Source: a virus. From it: a stretch of 35,658 nt of DNA. Shown here piece by piece: positions 6,367 to 15,913 of this stretch. The stretch is taken from the IMG/VR virus record IMGVR_UViG_3300030333_004579, positions 1-35,658 of that record; one strand, 5' to 3'. The notes under the pieces are model-generated. The model worked only from the letters and a program-made list of their open reading frames with translations. It was not told the origin of the DNA and did not search any database. A program made the translations under genes and the position numbers. Position 1 is the stretch's first letter, and the number at the start of each line of letters is the position of its first letter.

Positions 6367-8105
6367 TAATACGATCCTCCATCAATTAATCCAGCAGTTA
6401 AAGTACCGCTAACATATGAATCACCAGTAACAGTAGCACCCGTCGATATAGTTTCTAATTTATTAGCTCCATTATGGAATAATTGAACTGATCCAGCCAG
6501 ATTAAATACTGCAGAGTATGTAGTACCTCCTGATACATTAAAGTTTCCGTTTGCAAAAGATAGATTTAAATTTCCACTACCAGTATCTTTAATATAATTC
6601 TCATTAAGTTCATGATATATTGCAAGATCTTTACCTGTCCCCAAGTATAGCTTTGTAGTATCACCTAATATAAGTTCATCTTCAGATTTATCATAAGTAA
6701 CACTACTTCCAGTGCCTATAAATTGAACATCAGAATAAGTTCTTAATGTACGTGCTATATTAACATCATCTAAATCTGTTTGCCCGTCTACATCTAAATT
6801 ACCATTAGCATCTATATTACCATCAAATGTTGAAATCCCAGTTATTTTAAGACTACTACCAGTAATATTATCTAATACTAAGTCATCAGATAGATGTAAA
6901 TCACCACTAACATATAAATCACCTGTAACTGTAGCACCAGTCGAAATAGTGGCAAATTTCTCATTACCATTATAAAATAATTTTACATCTTGATTAACAT
7001 TAGCTTCAAGATATCTTTCACTATCATCTTCTCTTTTAAGTAATATTTTATCACCACGAATTCTGAGATCACCACCAGTATTTTTCATAAAGGTGTGAGC
7101 ACCTCCATGCCATATCTCAAAATCAGTATTACTTCCGAATTCTAATCTAGTATTATCATATAATGTGAAATTACTTCCAGATTTATCCCATATTGCGTTT
7201 GTTGCTGCACCAATAAATTTAACATCATCATTAAATGTAGAAACACCTGCTACATTTAAAGTATCAGTAATATTAACACCAGTAGAAGAAGTTTCTAGTC
7301 GTTTTACATCATTAAAGAATAGAGATACAGATCCACCATCAACTGCTAAAAGATAATCTTCACTACTATCTTGAGATTGTAATCTTAAATCGTTACCAGC
7401 AATTCTAAATTGTCCAGTTTCATTCTTTATAGTACTATTACCACTTTGGTGGTATATTTTTAAATCTCCACCTGAGGCACTACCAAATACTGCCTGTGCA
7501 CTATCATTAAACTTAAACTTACTTGTTGCTTGATCCCATAAAATATCATATGCTGCACCTTTAAATTGTATATCTTCTCTAAAGGTAGTAACACCAGCAA
7601 CAACATCAATACCACCACCAAAAGTAGATAGTCCTACATGTCCAGATTGACCGACAAAGGTAGAAATACCAGTTATCTCAAGGTTAGTAAAAGTATTAGG
7701 TGCATTAACAATTGCTGACTCAATAGTTGCTGTTGTTGTAGCATCCAGAGATGCAATATTTTGTAATTGCCTTGCGTGACTTATAACGGAAGTACTACCC
7801 ATTGAAATTGCAGTGGTAGCACTAAGAGTTTGTGCTGTTGTTACTCCAGTAAATTCAACACCTGTTGCTTTAAGTCGAGTAAATGTAGTGAGTCCTGTTA
7901 TATTAAGTCCATGAGCAATATCATTACCCAGGATATATTTTTCAGAAGTTTTATCCCATATTAAAAGTAGTCCAGTAGAATCAGCATCATCTTTTCTTCC
8001 AGCATTAATGTCTAATAAGTTATTAACACGAGAAGGTGGTGCAGAAGCATTTGATAATACTCGGATTACATTTTGTGAACCGATTCTGTCGTTTATTGTT
8101 GGCAT
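6366..8105 (-). CDS. Fibre/whisker-like structural protein with about 105-residue repeats
   Basis: 579 aa, at the place of T4 genes 12/wac. Probably a virion fibre or collar appendage; no enzymatic motif seen. Residues 1-60 form a distinct head (MPTINDRIGSQNVIRVLSNA, then LLDINAGRKDDADSTGLLLIWD) that likely anchors to the particle. After a linker with VTTF/ISTF motifs come three repeats, at about 181-290, 297-402 and 462-569. Each has F-x-G-x-x-x-x-x-x-D near its start, then L-x-x-G-x-x-x-D-x-x-I-x-H, then a beta segment, then Y/F-N-G-x-x-K-L-E-T-I-S-T-G-x-x-V-T-G. This repeat style is widespread in cyanomyovirus tail/fibre proteins. Copies 2 and 3 share TISTGATVTGD exactly. It ends DGGSY, overlapping gp13 as TAATG. 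Confidence 0.85.
   Translation of the reverse strand: MPTINDRIGSQNVIRVLSNASAPPSRVNNLLDINAGRKDDADSTGLLLIWDKTSEKYILGNDIAHGLNITGLTTFTRLKATGVEFTGVTTAQTLSATTAISMGSTSVISHARQLQNIASLDATTTATIESAIVNAPNTFTNLEITGISTFVGQSGHVGLSTFGGGIDVVAGVTTFREDIQFKGAAYDILWDQATSKFKFNDSAQAVFGSASGGDLKIYHQSGNSTIKNETGQFRIAGNDLRLQSQDSSEDYLLAVDGGSVSLFFNDVKRLETSSTGVNITDTLNVAGVSTFNDDVKFIGAATNAIWDKSGSNFTLYDNTRLEFGSNTDFEIWHGGAHTFMKNTGGDLRIRGDKILLKREDDSERYLEANVNQDVKLFYNGNEKFATISTGATVTGDLYVSGDLHLSDDLVLDNITGSSLKITGISTFDGNIDANGNLDVDGQTDLDDVNIARTLRTYSDVQFIGTGSSVTYDKSEDELILGDTTKLYLGTGKDLAIYHELNENYIKDTGSGNLNLSFANGNFNVSGGTTYSAVFNLAGSVQLFHNGANKLETISTGATVTGDSYVSGTLTAGLIDGGSY
6376..6380 (-). promoter_or_regulatory. Strong Shine-Dalgarno GGAGG for gp13
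   Basis: GGAGG lies nine bases before the gp13 ATG. It is encoded within the last codons (Asp-Gly-Gly-Ser-Tyr) of the upstream fibre-like protein, so it doubles as coding sequence. Most genes here have weak or no recognisable Shine-Dalgarno sequence, which makes this one stand out and supports the chosen start. Confidence 0.8.
6390..7570 (-). repeat. Three tandem fibre repeats (about 105 codons each)
   Basis: Encodes residues about 181-569 of the fibre-like protein. Shared landmarks in each copy are the opening FKGAAYD / FIGAATN / FIGTGSS, the (Y/W)HxxxxxxxxKxxxG block, and the closing TSSTGV / TISTGATVTGD / TISTGATVTGD. The last two closings are followed by LYVSGDL and SYVSGTL, so the repeat ends are the least diverged part and could recombine. 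Confidence 0.8.
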
Positions 8106-8443
8106 TACCTTGTTACTCCACCTCTAACTAGTGCTGATCCTTCAACAGCTTTATATTCCTTATTTCCTGAAGACAAAATCTTTACATCATATACATATCT
8201 TCCAGGTTTTATATTGACAGTAGTTGCAGCTAACATACTAATTGATATAATACCATTCTCTGGCTGAGAAATACTACATGCAAACGCAACTTTAGTTGTG
8301 CTTGAAGAATGCTTTCTAAGCTGAGCTGATGCGGCTGCACCTACTAAATTTAAAAATTCATTAGTTCGAGTATCCTCTAACTGAAAGGATGTATCAAAAT
8401 CAAATCCCTGCTCAATTGTAATGTTGGATACATATACTGCCAT
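8105..8443 (-). CDS. Small conserved virion-associated protein (112 aa), unknown
   Basis: 112 aa, MAVYVSNITIEQGFDFDTSF start, no signal peptide or membrane segment. The pattern of alternating hydrophobic strands (FQLEDT, AQLRKHSSS, VAFACSI, GIISISM, GRYVYDVKILSS, YKAVEGSALVRGGVTR) suggests a small Ig-like or beta-sandwich domain, similar in style to N-terminal domains of phage baseplate upper proteins. It sits directly after an exact TATAAATA late promoter and is coupled by TAATG to the fibre-like gene, so it heads the sub-operon 112aa-fibre-13-14-15-16-17. By T4 synteny it lies near gene 11, but I see no recognisable gp11 motif. A role as a fibre adaptor is inference. Confidence 0.8.
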   Translation of the reverse strand: MAVYVSNITIEQGFDFDTSFQLEDTRTNEFLNLVGAAASAQLRKHSSSTTKVAFACSISQPENGIISISMLAATTVNIKPGRYVYDVKILSSGNKEYKAVEGSALVRGGVTR

Positions 8444-8465
8444 TATTACTCAATATACTTTTAAA

Positions 8466-8473
8466 TATTTATA
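8466..8473 (-). promoter_or_regulatory. T4-type late promoter (TATAAATA)
   Basis: Exact TATAAATA on the minus strand, overlapping the stop codon of the 66-aa gene (its TTA-TAA end) and 22 bp before the ATG of the 112-aa gene. T4 late promoters consist of just this box at about -10, read by gp55-loaded RNA polymerase. It therefore probably gives a short leader and drives the fibre/neck/terminase genes. One of three exact copies found in inter-gene positions. Confidence 0.75.
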
Positions 8474-8669
8474 ATCTTTTATTTAACACTTCATGTAGAA
8501 GAGATTTTAACTCATCAATATCAGATCGTAAGCGTTTAATCTCTTCCTCTTCTGATATTTTTTTATCTTTCAATTTTTTATATTGAGAATATGCATTAAC
8601 ATCATAGTTAATAATTGCACCTGATTTTTCATCTCTATAGAGATGTTTATGCCCTTCAACTCTTATCAT
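8469..8669 (-). CDS. 66-aa conserved protein with C-terminal coiled coil, unknown
   Basis: 66 aa from the ATG at 8669, overlapping the stop of the 2413-aa gene as TAATG. The N-terminal half (MIRVEGHKHLYRDEKSGAII, then NYDVNAYSQYKK) looks like a small folded piece with a His/Tyr-rich strand. The C-terminal half (EEEEIKRLRSDIDELKSLLH) has heptad-spaced Ile/Leu typical of a coiled coil. I recall similar short proteins at this place in cyanomyovirus structural clusters but no assigned function. Coupling to the giant baseplate/fibre gene suggests a virion component or an assembly aid. The last codons contain the late promoter of the next sub-operon. Confidence 0.75.
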   Translation of the reverse strand: MIRVEGHKHLYRDEKSGAIINYDVNAYSQYKKLKDKKISEEEEIKRLRSDIDELKSLLHEVLNKRL

Positions 8670-11600
8670 TATGCTAAAGCTATAACTCTTAAATCTTTAA
8701 ATCTAGGAGGATCTGCTTCATTAGTTCCACTAATAACTACCTTAATTTGGAATCCAGTAAACTCATCTAAATCATTAGCAGTAAATTCATAATCTAGGAA
8801 TTCATCTTTCTTACTTGCACGAACTAATTTATCAGCTCTTCCACTATTCTTAGCTGGATCAACAACTTGAAGTTCAATATCAACATCTCTAAGATTATCA
8901 TATCCAGGGAATAAATCATATGATTGTTCAACTTCAGCAGAATCTGGTTTAAACAATCTATATAAAACTCTAAAGTCTGATGTTGGTCCTCTATAAGCAC
9001 CAATCAATACTTTTAAAGAAGTTGATGGATTTTTTAAATCAACTCTTTGAGATATGTAACAAGCAGCATGTGGATCTCCTGTTAATGCATTGGATCTAGA
9101 ATCTTCAGTGTAATCTACTACTGGATTATTTAATCTATTTCTAAAGAATCTGAATGCTCCACATTGAATGTCCAATACAGGAGATAAATTAGAATCAGAA
9201 GTCTTAAAGTTTGTTAATAAAGTAACTGATTTATTTCTTGGTAAATTAGTTAATCTCAATTCTTCATCAACTTTTGATGCGAGTAATCTAGGTGTATCTA
9301 ATCTATTAAATTGATTAAATTCAACAGGAGTATATCCTTTATCAGTATAAGATACTTCAGTACCACCATCACTAGTTCCAGATACTGTTCTTAATTGTGC
9401 GGAAATTTCCGTTCCACTTCCAGGAGTTAATACATTAAATGATGGAGTGAATCCATCATATTGGAATTGTTTAGAAGATTGAATTGTAGTTCCTCCAGCA
9501 AAACCTTCTTCAGTAAAGGAAAGTTGTGCTCTACCACTAGTTCTATTTGGAAGATTTGTTCTACCAGTTCTCTTCGCCTCTATTACATAACTATCAATCG
9601 TCTTCTGTGCCTTCAATGCAGAAGAAGTTACCATATCATGGGTAGTATTAATTCCAACCAAAGAGAATCCATTAAATTCATATGGATATACTGGAGTATT
9701 TACTGCATGATTCACAATAGGGGTTCCACCGTATCCTCTTGTACCAATACTTAATGCATCAACACTTATACCATCATAATATATAACTTCTGGACCTATC
9801 TTAACATATCCTGTAGAGGTTGATATTCCTTCTGCTGTAGTAAATGTTGCTGTACTTATACTAATTGTAGTATCAGCAGAAGTTAAAGCACCTGTAAGAT
9901 TAACAGGAACAGTATTTGGTTCGATACCCTTAATACTAACTCTATTAGTATCAGCAGTCATACTGTGATTGTACTGCTTTACTTCCATCACATTACCACT
10001 ATATAATTCCCCAAATTGTTCTGAACTAGTAATTGCTGTAGTTGCAGCACCAAGAGTAGTTGTAGTTCCATCTGATTCATATTGAATCAACCAATTACCA
10101 GTATCAAATGATTCTCCCTGAACATTAGTTAGATATAGTGTATTAGCTACATCCATTTGATCAACTGATATTCTAGCACCTGAACCTATTTTCTGAGCAG
10201 CAGTAGCACCTAAAGATGAAGTTTTAATACCTAGAACATCACCAACACAATAACCTTTATCTGCGGTAGAACCTTTAACACTTATTTGAGTTATTTCACC
10301 AGAAGAATTTGTTGTAACAACACCAACGGCACCAGAACCATTACCAGTTATTGTATATAATTCAACACCAGTAAGATCTGAACCAGATGCACTCTGTACA
10401 TATCCACTTCCTGCATTTGTTATAGTAACCTGTCCTATTCTACCACCAACTTTTTCAATATATCCTTCTGCATCACTAGGAACACTAGGAGCAGTTCCAC
10501 CAGCCCAACCAGAAACTTTTTTACCTGCTACATATGAGGTTTCAAAACTACCAGTATAATCAGTATTAGTAAATCCAATCTTAAGTTTTCTTGGATATGA
10601 TTTTATTGCATTAGTAATTAATGTATTCTTTGGATCCTCATCTGTAAGTGCAGAATTATATAAAGTTAAATCACCTGTTGAACCAGTTATAAATGAAGCC
10701 TTATAAAGTGTAAATTTAAGATCTTCAAATTGACTTGCTGTCCAAATAGTACCATTCTGAGACTTAAATAGACTTCCTCCAATATATTGTTTAGATATTA
10801 TAGATTGACTACCCTCACCTAGAGTTCTAGTTTCTATAGTAGGTTCACCCATTCTAGCAGTCCAAACTTGATACTTTTGAGTATTTGGTGCTAAAAGTAC
10901 AACTGCATATTCCTTTCCTGCTTCTAGGTAAACTGGAGATGTGAAAGTTACTCTTGTGGGCACTGATGCATCATCAGATGTCTTAATAATAGAATCTCCA
11001 GTAGAATCTGTTTCTGTCGGATCAAGTTCAACTTGAGCATAATCTGCTACAACTTGATTTGTTGGAGTTCCAAGTTCAACTGTTCTTATTTGAACTGTTA
11101 TTCTTTGTGTATCATCTTTAGAGAAGAAATATAAATCCAACCCTGTTAAGAATGCTCCACTCTCATCAACAAAGAATGATTGAGCAAGAGGATCGTCATG
11201 CTGATAAGGAGGAATTGGGCGTGGTCTTATAATAGTTTTTGTTCTATCATAGTAATTTATAATACCGTTAGTAGTATAATTAGTTTCACCAAAACTCAAA
11301 CCAGAATCTCCAGCGACTCCAGGTGCATTTGTACTAGATGATGTTAATCTGAATGTACCAGTACCATTGTTAAATCTTAATGGTGGAGTAGGAGTAGTAT
11401 TTGGATCTCTAACCCAAAAAGCACCATTTACATTTCCAAGATTATCTGCAATCATTCTAACATCAGAAACTGTAGCAATTGCACCACTTGTTAGTCCCTT
11501 TAATTGCATATTTTTAGTAACAAATCCATAATAATCACCTCGTGTCTCTGTCAATAATGATGCAATATCTACGTTTAGAACTGTAGAAGACTCTGTATAA

Positions 11601-14600
11601 GCACCTGCAATTCCTGATGTAGGTTCATATGGATTAACTGCGTACTCTGTTAATGGAGCATTATAAGGACCAGTTCTATGATTTGGGGTTGCAACTCTAA
11701 ATCTACAGCTACCTGCTGGTGATATTCCAAAACCTCTAACAGTTTCTCCAATTTGGAATGAACCAGATGACATAGTTATTTCAATTAACTTAGGAATTAC
11801 ATCAATACCACTCTTTCCATTAAGGAATGGATAATATCTTACTAATGGTTTTAAACCATTTGCATAAATTGCAACATTTCTAGATCTCATAAATGGTATT
11901 GGATCAGATCCAGTTATTTCTGTAGTAGTAGTTTCTCCTACTTCTTCTGGATCTCCCAAAAGTTCTATATCAGCTAAATCATTAAATTTGTCCTCTACCC
12001 AATTATCTCCAACAGGATTTAAAGTAATCCTACCTCTAAATACAACAACATTAAATGGGTTAACATTTTCAACCCTACTTGCTTGTGTATTTTCAATCCA
12101 AGAAACATTATCATATTTCAATGTAATTAAATCGCCTGTTTTTACAACATTTGGATCTAATAATTGTAAATTTTGTGAAAAATCAGCAGTATCTACATTT
12201 ATTGATGGATCTAATCCTAATTCTGGTGCATTTGTAAATCTGTTTAATGGAACAATCATTTCATGATTTACTGTATCAATACTAATTTTATTGTCTGGAT
12301 TTGCTGCATCCATACGTTTAGTATCTTTAAAATCATCAACAAAGAATCCAGATTTAAATCTATCACCAATTGCATCTCTAACTTGGAAACTCTTAGTATC
12401 AAGTTCAAGTAAAGTTAAACTAGTAACAACTTCCAAATTAGATAATCTATCATCTATCTTACCAATATCTCTCATAGTATATCTCTTATTTTCTACAAGA
12501 GATATTTTCGCATCAGATGCATGATAAAGATAAGCTGGCATATCAATTGTAGCAATATGCATTGATTCATCAAGTAAAACTGGTTCACTTGGTTTTAATG
12601 ATGATGAACCCTTTACAATTGTATATTTTCCATATTGTCCAGCAGTGGCAGGTAATGCAGTAAGAATTACCTTATCAATTCTTGGTAGATAATAACTATA
12701 ACCTATTTTACTATCACCTTCAGGAGATACAACAACACTAGATGTTGCTCCTGCAGAACCAAAGTTTCTAGTAGTCCATGCAAATGGAGATTTATCAGTA
12801 GCAGCAAATTCAGCTAATCTTGGTCTGAAGTCAAGAGTATCAGTTGCCCGTACATTATTTGCTAAAAGAGGTACATCATTTGAAAATCTATCTTTATCAT
12901 ATGAATTAACAGTATAAACATCTCCAGTATCACTCACATCAACATTATAGTAATTGTAAATTACCAATAACTGTCTAGATGGTGCAGGAAGATTCTTCTT
13001 TCTAACTAATCTTGAATAGTCATAGAATTGTTCTCTCTGTCCCTTATCTAATGTAAATCTACTTGTTATATTACTATAACTACCTAAAGTTACTGCCTGT
13101 AAAAGAGTTTTAATATTAGATTCATCAAATGTAACTAATTCTCCAGGACTAAATTCATTACTATTTAAATAAACGAATTCTATTTGTTCTTGAGATGGTC
13201 TAGATACAATTTGTCCAATAGCACCAGTTTCAGAACCTATCATTTTTTCACCAACTATTGCATTATCCTGCAATTGTAAACCACTTAAAAATGTTAATTT
13301 ATCTAATGTTGGTACAGAACCATCTTTCGATTCTAAGACAGCTAAAACATTTACTACATCACAATTGTTTAATGAAATTTCTCTATCTTCAACTCTAAGT
13401 CCATAGAACTTATTTAAAGATAATCCAGTATCAGAAACTCCATCATCTGATGCAAAACCAGTAACAGGAGTTTGTGTTTTATTGACAGTTAGGGTTTTAC
13501 TACGAACAAATTCTTTATTTTTCTCTTTAATTGCCTGTTTTTCTACTGTTACATTAACTGTACATGCAGTATTTGACAGTCCATTAATGCTAAGTCTAGT
13601 TGAACCTACTTCAAAATTAACTTGTTCGCTAGTTAATGGTTCAATAGTTCCATCAGAATAACTAATAGAATATTTTTGAGTATCAAAATTACTAAAGAAT
13701 GCAGTTTGTATACCACTTAAATCTGATATGTTTACAGTTAATCCACCACTAGAAGGTGTTTTATTCTTTATTTGAGAAGAAATTACTAATTCAGAATCTT
13801 CTAAAGATACATCACAAACATTTGGAATTTCTATAGGAGTATAAAGTCCAGAAGTATCACTATCAATTATTTGTGGTGCAGCAATAGATATATTAGAAGT
13901 TGAAGTAAATCCAACAATTCCAGTTGTAATTCCAGCTACTTGAGGAAGACCTATAACAGTTAATGTCTTTAAATCTGCAGATTTACTAACTACTCTATTA
14001 AGAGTTGGTATTGTTTTACCAGGAAGTCTATATTTAAGTATAGTACCATCTTTAACAGCACCAAAAGTATTTCCAGGTGAAGTAATAGTACCATTTGAAC
14101 CAGTTGCATCACCAACTACGTAGAAAGTAGAATTTTTATCAATACCAGGAATATCCTTTTCTCTTAATACGGTATCAGCAGCAAAATCAACAGCAATATC
14201 GGTAAAATCACTACTATTTTGATAAACTGATTTTATATCATTTGTACCATACTGTTTTACACTTTGAATGGCTCTACCAAAAGTATCAACTTCATTGACT
14301 AATATACTTTCACCTGCAATAAATGTACCAGAAGTTTGAGATAATAATAAAGTTGTTCCTGAAGTTCCACCACCTGGATTACCAGCAAGATATCCAGTAG
14401 CATCACTACTGACACCTCTAATAAATGAACTAATAGGACAATCTGTTAAAGATATTTCTGCATTAATTGTTAACTCTGTATATGTTTGAACATCATAAAG
14501 ATATAAATCCCACTCACTAGCAGCATTTACATAAGGTGTATTTCTTAATCCAAATGAATATACTCGTGCTGTTCCAACACCTACTCCCATAGGAACATCA

Positions 14601-15910
14601 TGTCCAGCTGCTTCTTTTCTCTGACTATTAAGATATACTGTATTACTATTATTATTAATTCCTATTAAAGGAGTTCCAGTTACGTTATTAACTCTTAGTA
14701 AAGAGCCCATTTCATATGGAACTTTTGCAGTTTCTATACTTTCCTTATCTCTTGGTTTATCTAAATCTAATACTTCTCCACCAGCTCTTTCAACTCTTTT
14801 TCCTTTAACATAAGCAGTTCCAGGAGAAATTGTTACAGCAGCTAAATTATCACTTGGAGTATTAGGGTCATCACCTTGACCATTATATCCTTTTGTTGAT
14901 TGATTTGATTTATAAACACCATTATTTCCAATACCATCATCTAATGACTCATCTATATTAACATTTATATTACCTAAAGCATAATTACCAGACTCTTCAT
15001 ATGTTCTCTCAGCTATCATATCCATTAGCCAAGCATAATCAGGTCTATTATCTATTTTTTTAACTTCACCATCATCTAATCTAACTATTTCAATAAAACT
15101 AGTATCATTAAAATCATTTAAAGATTTTTTAGCTAATGTTGTAGTAATTTTTAATCTGTCTGCACCTGGAGCAGCAAAATTAGAAAATCCCTTTGCATTA
15201 TCATATAAAGAATTATCATCCTTTGCAGTAATAATTGATTCTAAAATATTCAATCCAACTCTATATTGAGGATTATTATCATATGGATCTAAAATTATTG
15301 TATCAGCAGAAACATCTACAAAAGTTCCTCTAATAAAATAAACACCATCTGTAATCCTAACAGCACTTCCAGTTGCTGTTGCATTTGTTTCTATTAAATT
15401 AGCAACACTATCTCCTACATCTATTGTAGTATTTCCATAAACAATACTTTCTTCTGCAATTAAAGGTTCACCATCTTCCAATGTAGAATCTATATTATTA
15501 TCATCTGCAGTCAAATATTTAACAAATAAAGTTAAATCAGTAATATCTGGCGAATCTGATGTAGTTTTATAATCATCAACTATAACTTGTACTCCTGTAT
15601 TCTGTCCTTTGAGTTTTTTACCTTTTAAACTATCTGCATATAAAGTAACTGGAAGTCCTAGATGTTCTGATTCTATTTTAACAGAATAATAACTATCATC
15701 ATATGTAACACTACCAGGAATAACTAAAGAGCCTTCCTTAAATACATGTTTACCAAATGATTCAACTTGATTTTGTAATATTGATTGAAGAGTAGTTAAT
15801 TCTCTTGCTTGGACAGGTCTTCCTGGTCTAAATAAAACCTTGTAAAAATTATCTGCCTGATCAAAGTCATCATAATATGGACTTATATTTAAATTAGTTT
15901 TCTGTGACAT
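8669..15910 (-). CDS. Giant DUF4815-type baseplate/tail-fibre protein (2413 aa)
   Basis: 2413 aa, in the place of T4 genes 9/10. The N-terminus (ISPYYDDFDQADNFYKVLFR, then PGRPVQARELTTLQSILQNQ and SFGKHVFKEGS) is the hallmark of the DUF4815 family of T4-like marine phage structural proteins. Residues about 280-380 keep WLMDMIAERTYEESGNYAL and AYVKGKRVE. The middle is a long beta-rich region; about 1500-1640 holds a 'DPLAQSFFVDESGAFLTGLD' segment seen in related virion proteins. Residues about 1825-1900 carry GxGY-type repeats and about 2000-2080 the IGxE...RGxxGT module shared with gp15. It ends in a conserved FTGFQIKVVISGTNEADPP / FKDLRVIALA segment. It likely connects baseplate wedge and fibres; this role is inferred from family and synteny. 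Ends as TAATG with the 66-aa gene. Confidence 0.85.
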   Translation of the reverse strand: MSQKTNLNISPYYDDFDQADNFYKVLFRPGRPVQARELTTLQSILQNQVESFGKHVFKEGSLVIPGSVTYDDSYYSVKIESEHLGLPVTLYADSLKGKKLKGQNTGVQVIVDDYKTTSDSPDITDLTLFVKYLTADDNNIDSTLEDGEPLIAEESIVYGNTTIDVGDSVANLIETNATATGSAVRITDGVYFIRGTFVDVSADTIILDPYDNNPQYRVGLNILESIITAKDDNSLYDNAKGFSNFAAPGADRLKITTTLAKKSLNDFNDTSFIEIVRLDDGEVKKIDNRPDYAWLMDMIAERTYEESGNYALGNINVNIDESLDDGIGNNGVYKSNQSTKGYNGQGDDPNTPSDNLAAVTISPGTAYVKGKRVERAGGEVLDLDKPRDKESIETAKVPYEMGSLLRVNNVTGTPLIGINNNSNTVYLNSQRKEAAGHDVPMGVGVGTARVYSFGLRNTPYVNAASEWDLYLYDVQTYTELTINAEISLTDCPISSFIRGVSSDATGYLAGNPGGGTSGTTLLLSQTSGTFIAGESILVNEVDTFGRAIQSVKQYGTNDIKSVYQNSSDFTDIAVDFAADTVLREKDIPGIDKNSTFYVVGDATGSNGTITSPGNTFGAVKDGTILKYRLPGKTIPTLNRVVSKSADLKTLTVIGLPQVAGITTGIVGFTSTSNISIAAPQIIDSDTSGLYTPIEIPNVCDVSLEDSELVISSQIKNKTPSSGGLTVNISDLSGIQTAFFSNFDTQKYSISYSDGTIEPLTSEQVNFEVGSTRLSINGLSNTACTVNVTVEKQAIKEKNKEFVRSKTLTVNKTQTPVTGFASDDGVSDTGLSLNKFYGLRVEDREISLNNCDVVNVLAVLESKDGSVPTLDKLTFLSGLQLQDNAIVGEKMIGSETGAIGQIVSRPSQEQIEFVYLNSNEFSPGELVTFDESNIKTLLQAVTLGSYSNITSRFTLDKGQREQFYDYSRLVRKKNLPAPSRQLLVIYNYYNVDVSDTGDVYTVNSYDKDRFSNDVPLLANNVRATDTLDFRPRLAEFAATDKSPFAWTTRNFGSAGATSSVVVSPEGDSKIGYSYYLPRIDKVILTALPATAGQYGKYTIVKGSSSLKPSEPVLLDESMHIATIDMPAYLYHASDAKISLVENKRYTMRDIGKIDDRLSNLEVVTSLTLLELDTKSFQVRDAIGDRFKSGFFVDDFKDTKRMDAANPDNKISIDTVNHEMIVPLNRFTNAPELGLDPSINVDTADFSQNLQLLDPNVVKTGDLITLKYDNVSWIENTQASRVENVNPFNVVVFRGRITLNPVGDNWVEDKFNDLADIELLGDPEEVGETTTTEITGSDPIPFMRSRNVAIYANGLKPLVRYYPFLNGKSGIDVIPKLIEITMSSGSFQIGETVRGFGISPAGSCRFRVATPNHRTGPYNAPLTEYAVNPYEPTSGIAGAYTESSTVLNVDIASLLTETRGDYYGFVTKNMQLKGLTSGAIATVSDVRMIADNLGNVNGAFWVRDPNTTPTPPLRFNNGTGTFRLTSSSTNAPGVAGDSGLSFGETNYTTNGIINYYDRTKTIIRPRPIPPYQHDDPLAQSFFVDESGAFLTGLDLYFFSKDDTQRITVQIRTVELGTPTNQVVADYAQVELDPTETDSTGDSIIKTSDDASVPTRVTFTSPVYLEAGKEYAVVLLAPNTQKYQVWTARMGEPTIETRTLGEGSQSIISKQYIGGSLFKSQNGTIWTASQFEDLKFTLYKASFITGSTGDLTLYNSALTDEDPKNTLITNAIKSYPRKLKIGFTNTDYTGSFETSYVAGKKVSGWAGGTAPSVPSDAEGYIEKVGGRIGQVTITNAGSGYVQSASGSDLTGVELYTITGNGSGAVGVVTTNSSGEITQISVKGSTADKGYCVGDVLGIKTSSLGATAAQKIGSGARISVDQMDVANTLYLTNVQGESFDTGNWLIQYESDGTTTTLGAATTAITSSEQFGELYSGNVMEVKQYNHSMTADTNRVSIKGIEPNTVPVNLTGALTSADTTISISTATFTTAEGISTSTGYVKIGPEVIYYDGISVDALSIGTRGYGGTPIVNHAVNTPVYPYEFNGFSLVGINTTHDMVTSSALKAQKTIDSYVIEAKRTGRTNLPNRTSGRAQLSFTEEGFAGGTTIQSSKQFQYDGFTPSFNVLTPGSGTEISAQLRTVSGTSDGGTEVSYTDKGYTPVEFNQFNRLDTPRLLASKVDEELRLTNLPRNKSVTLLTNFKTSDSNLSPVLDIQCGAFRFFRNRLNNPVVDYTEDSRSNALTGDPHAACYISQRVDLKNPSTSLKVLIGAYRGPTSDFRVLYRLFKPDSAEVEQSYDLFPGYDNLRDVDIELQVVDPAKNSGRADKLVRASKKDEFLDYEFTANDLDEFTGFQIKVVISGTNEADPPRFKDLRVIALA

Positions 15911-15913
15911 GTT

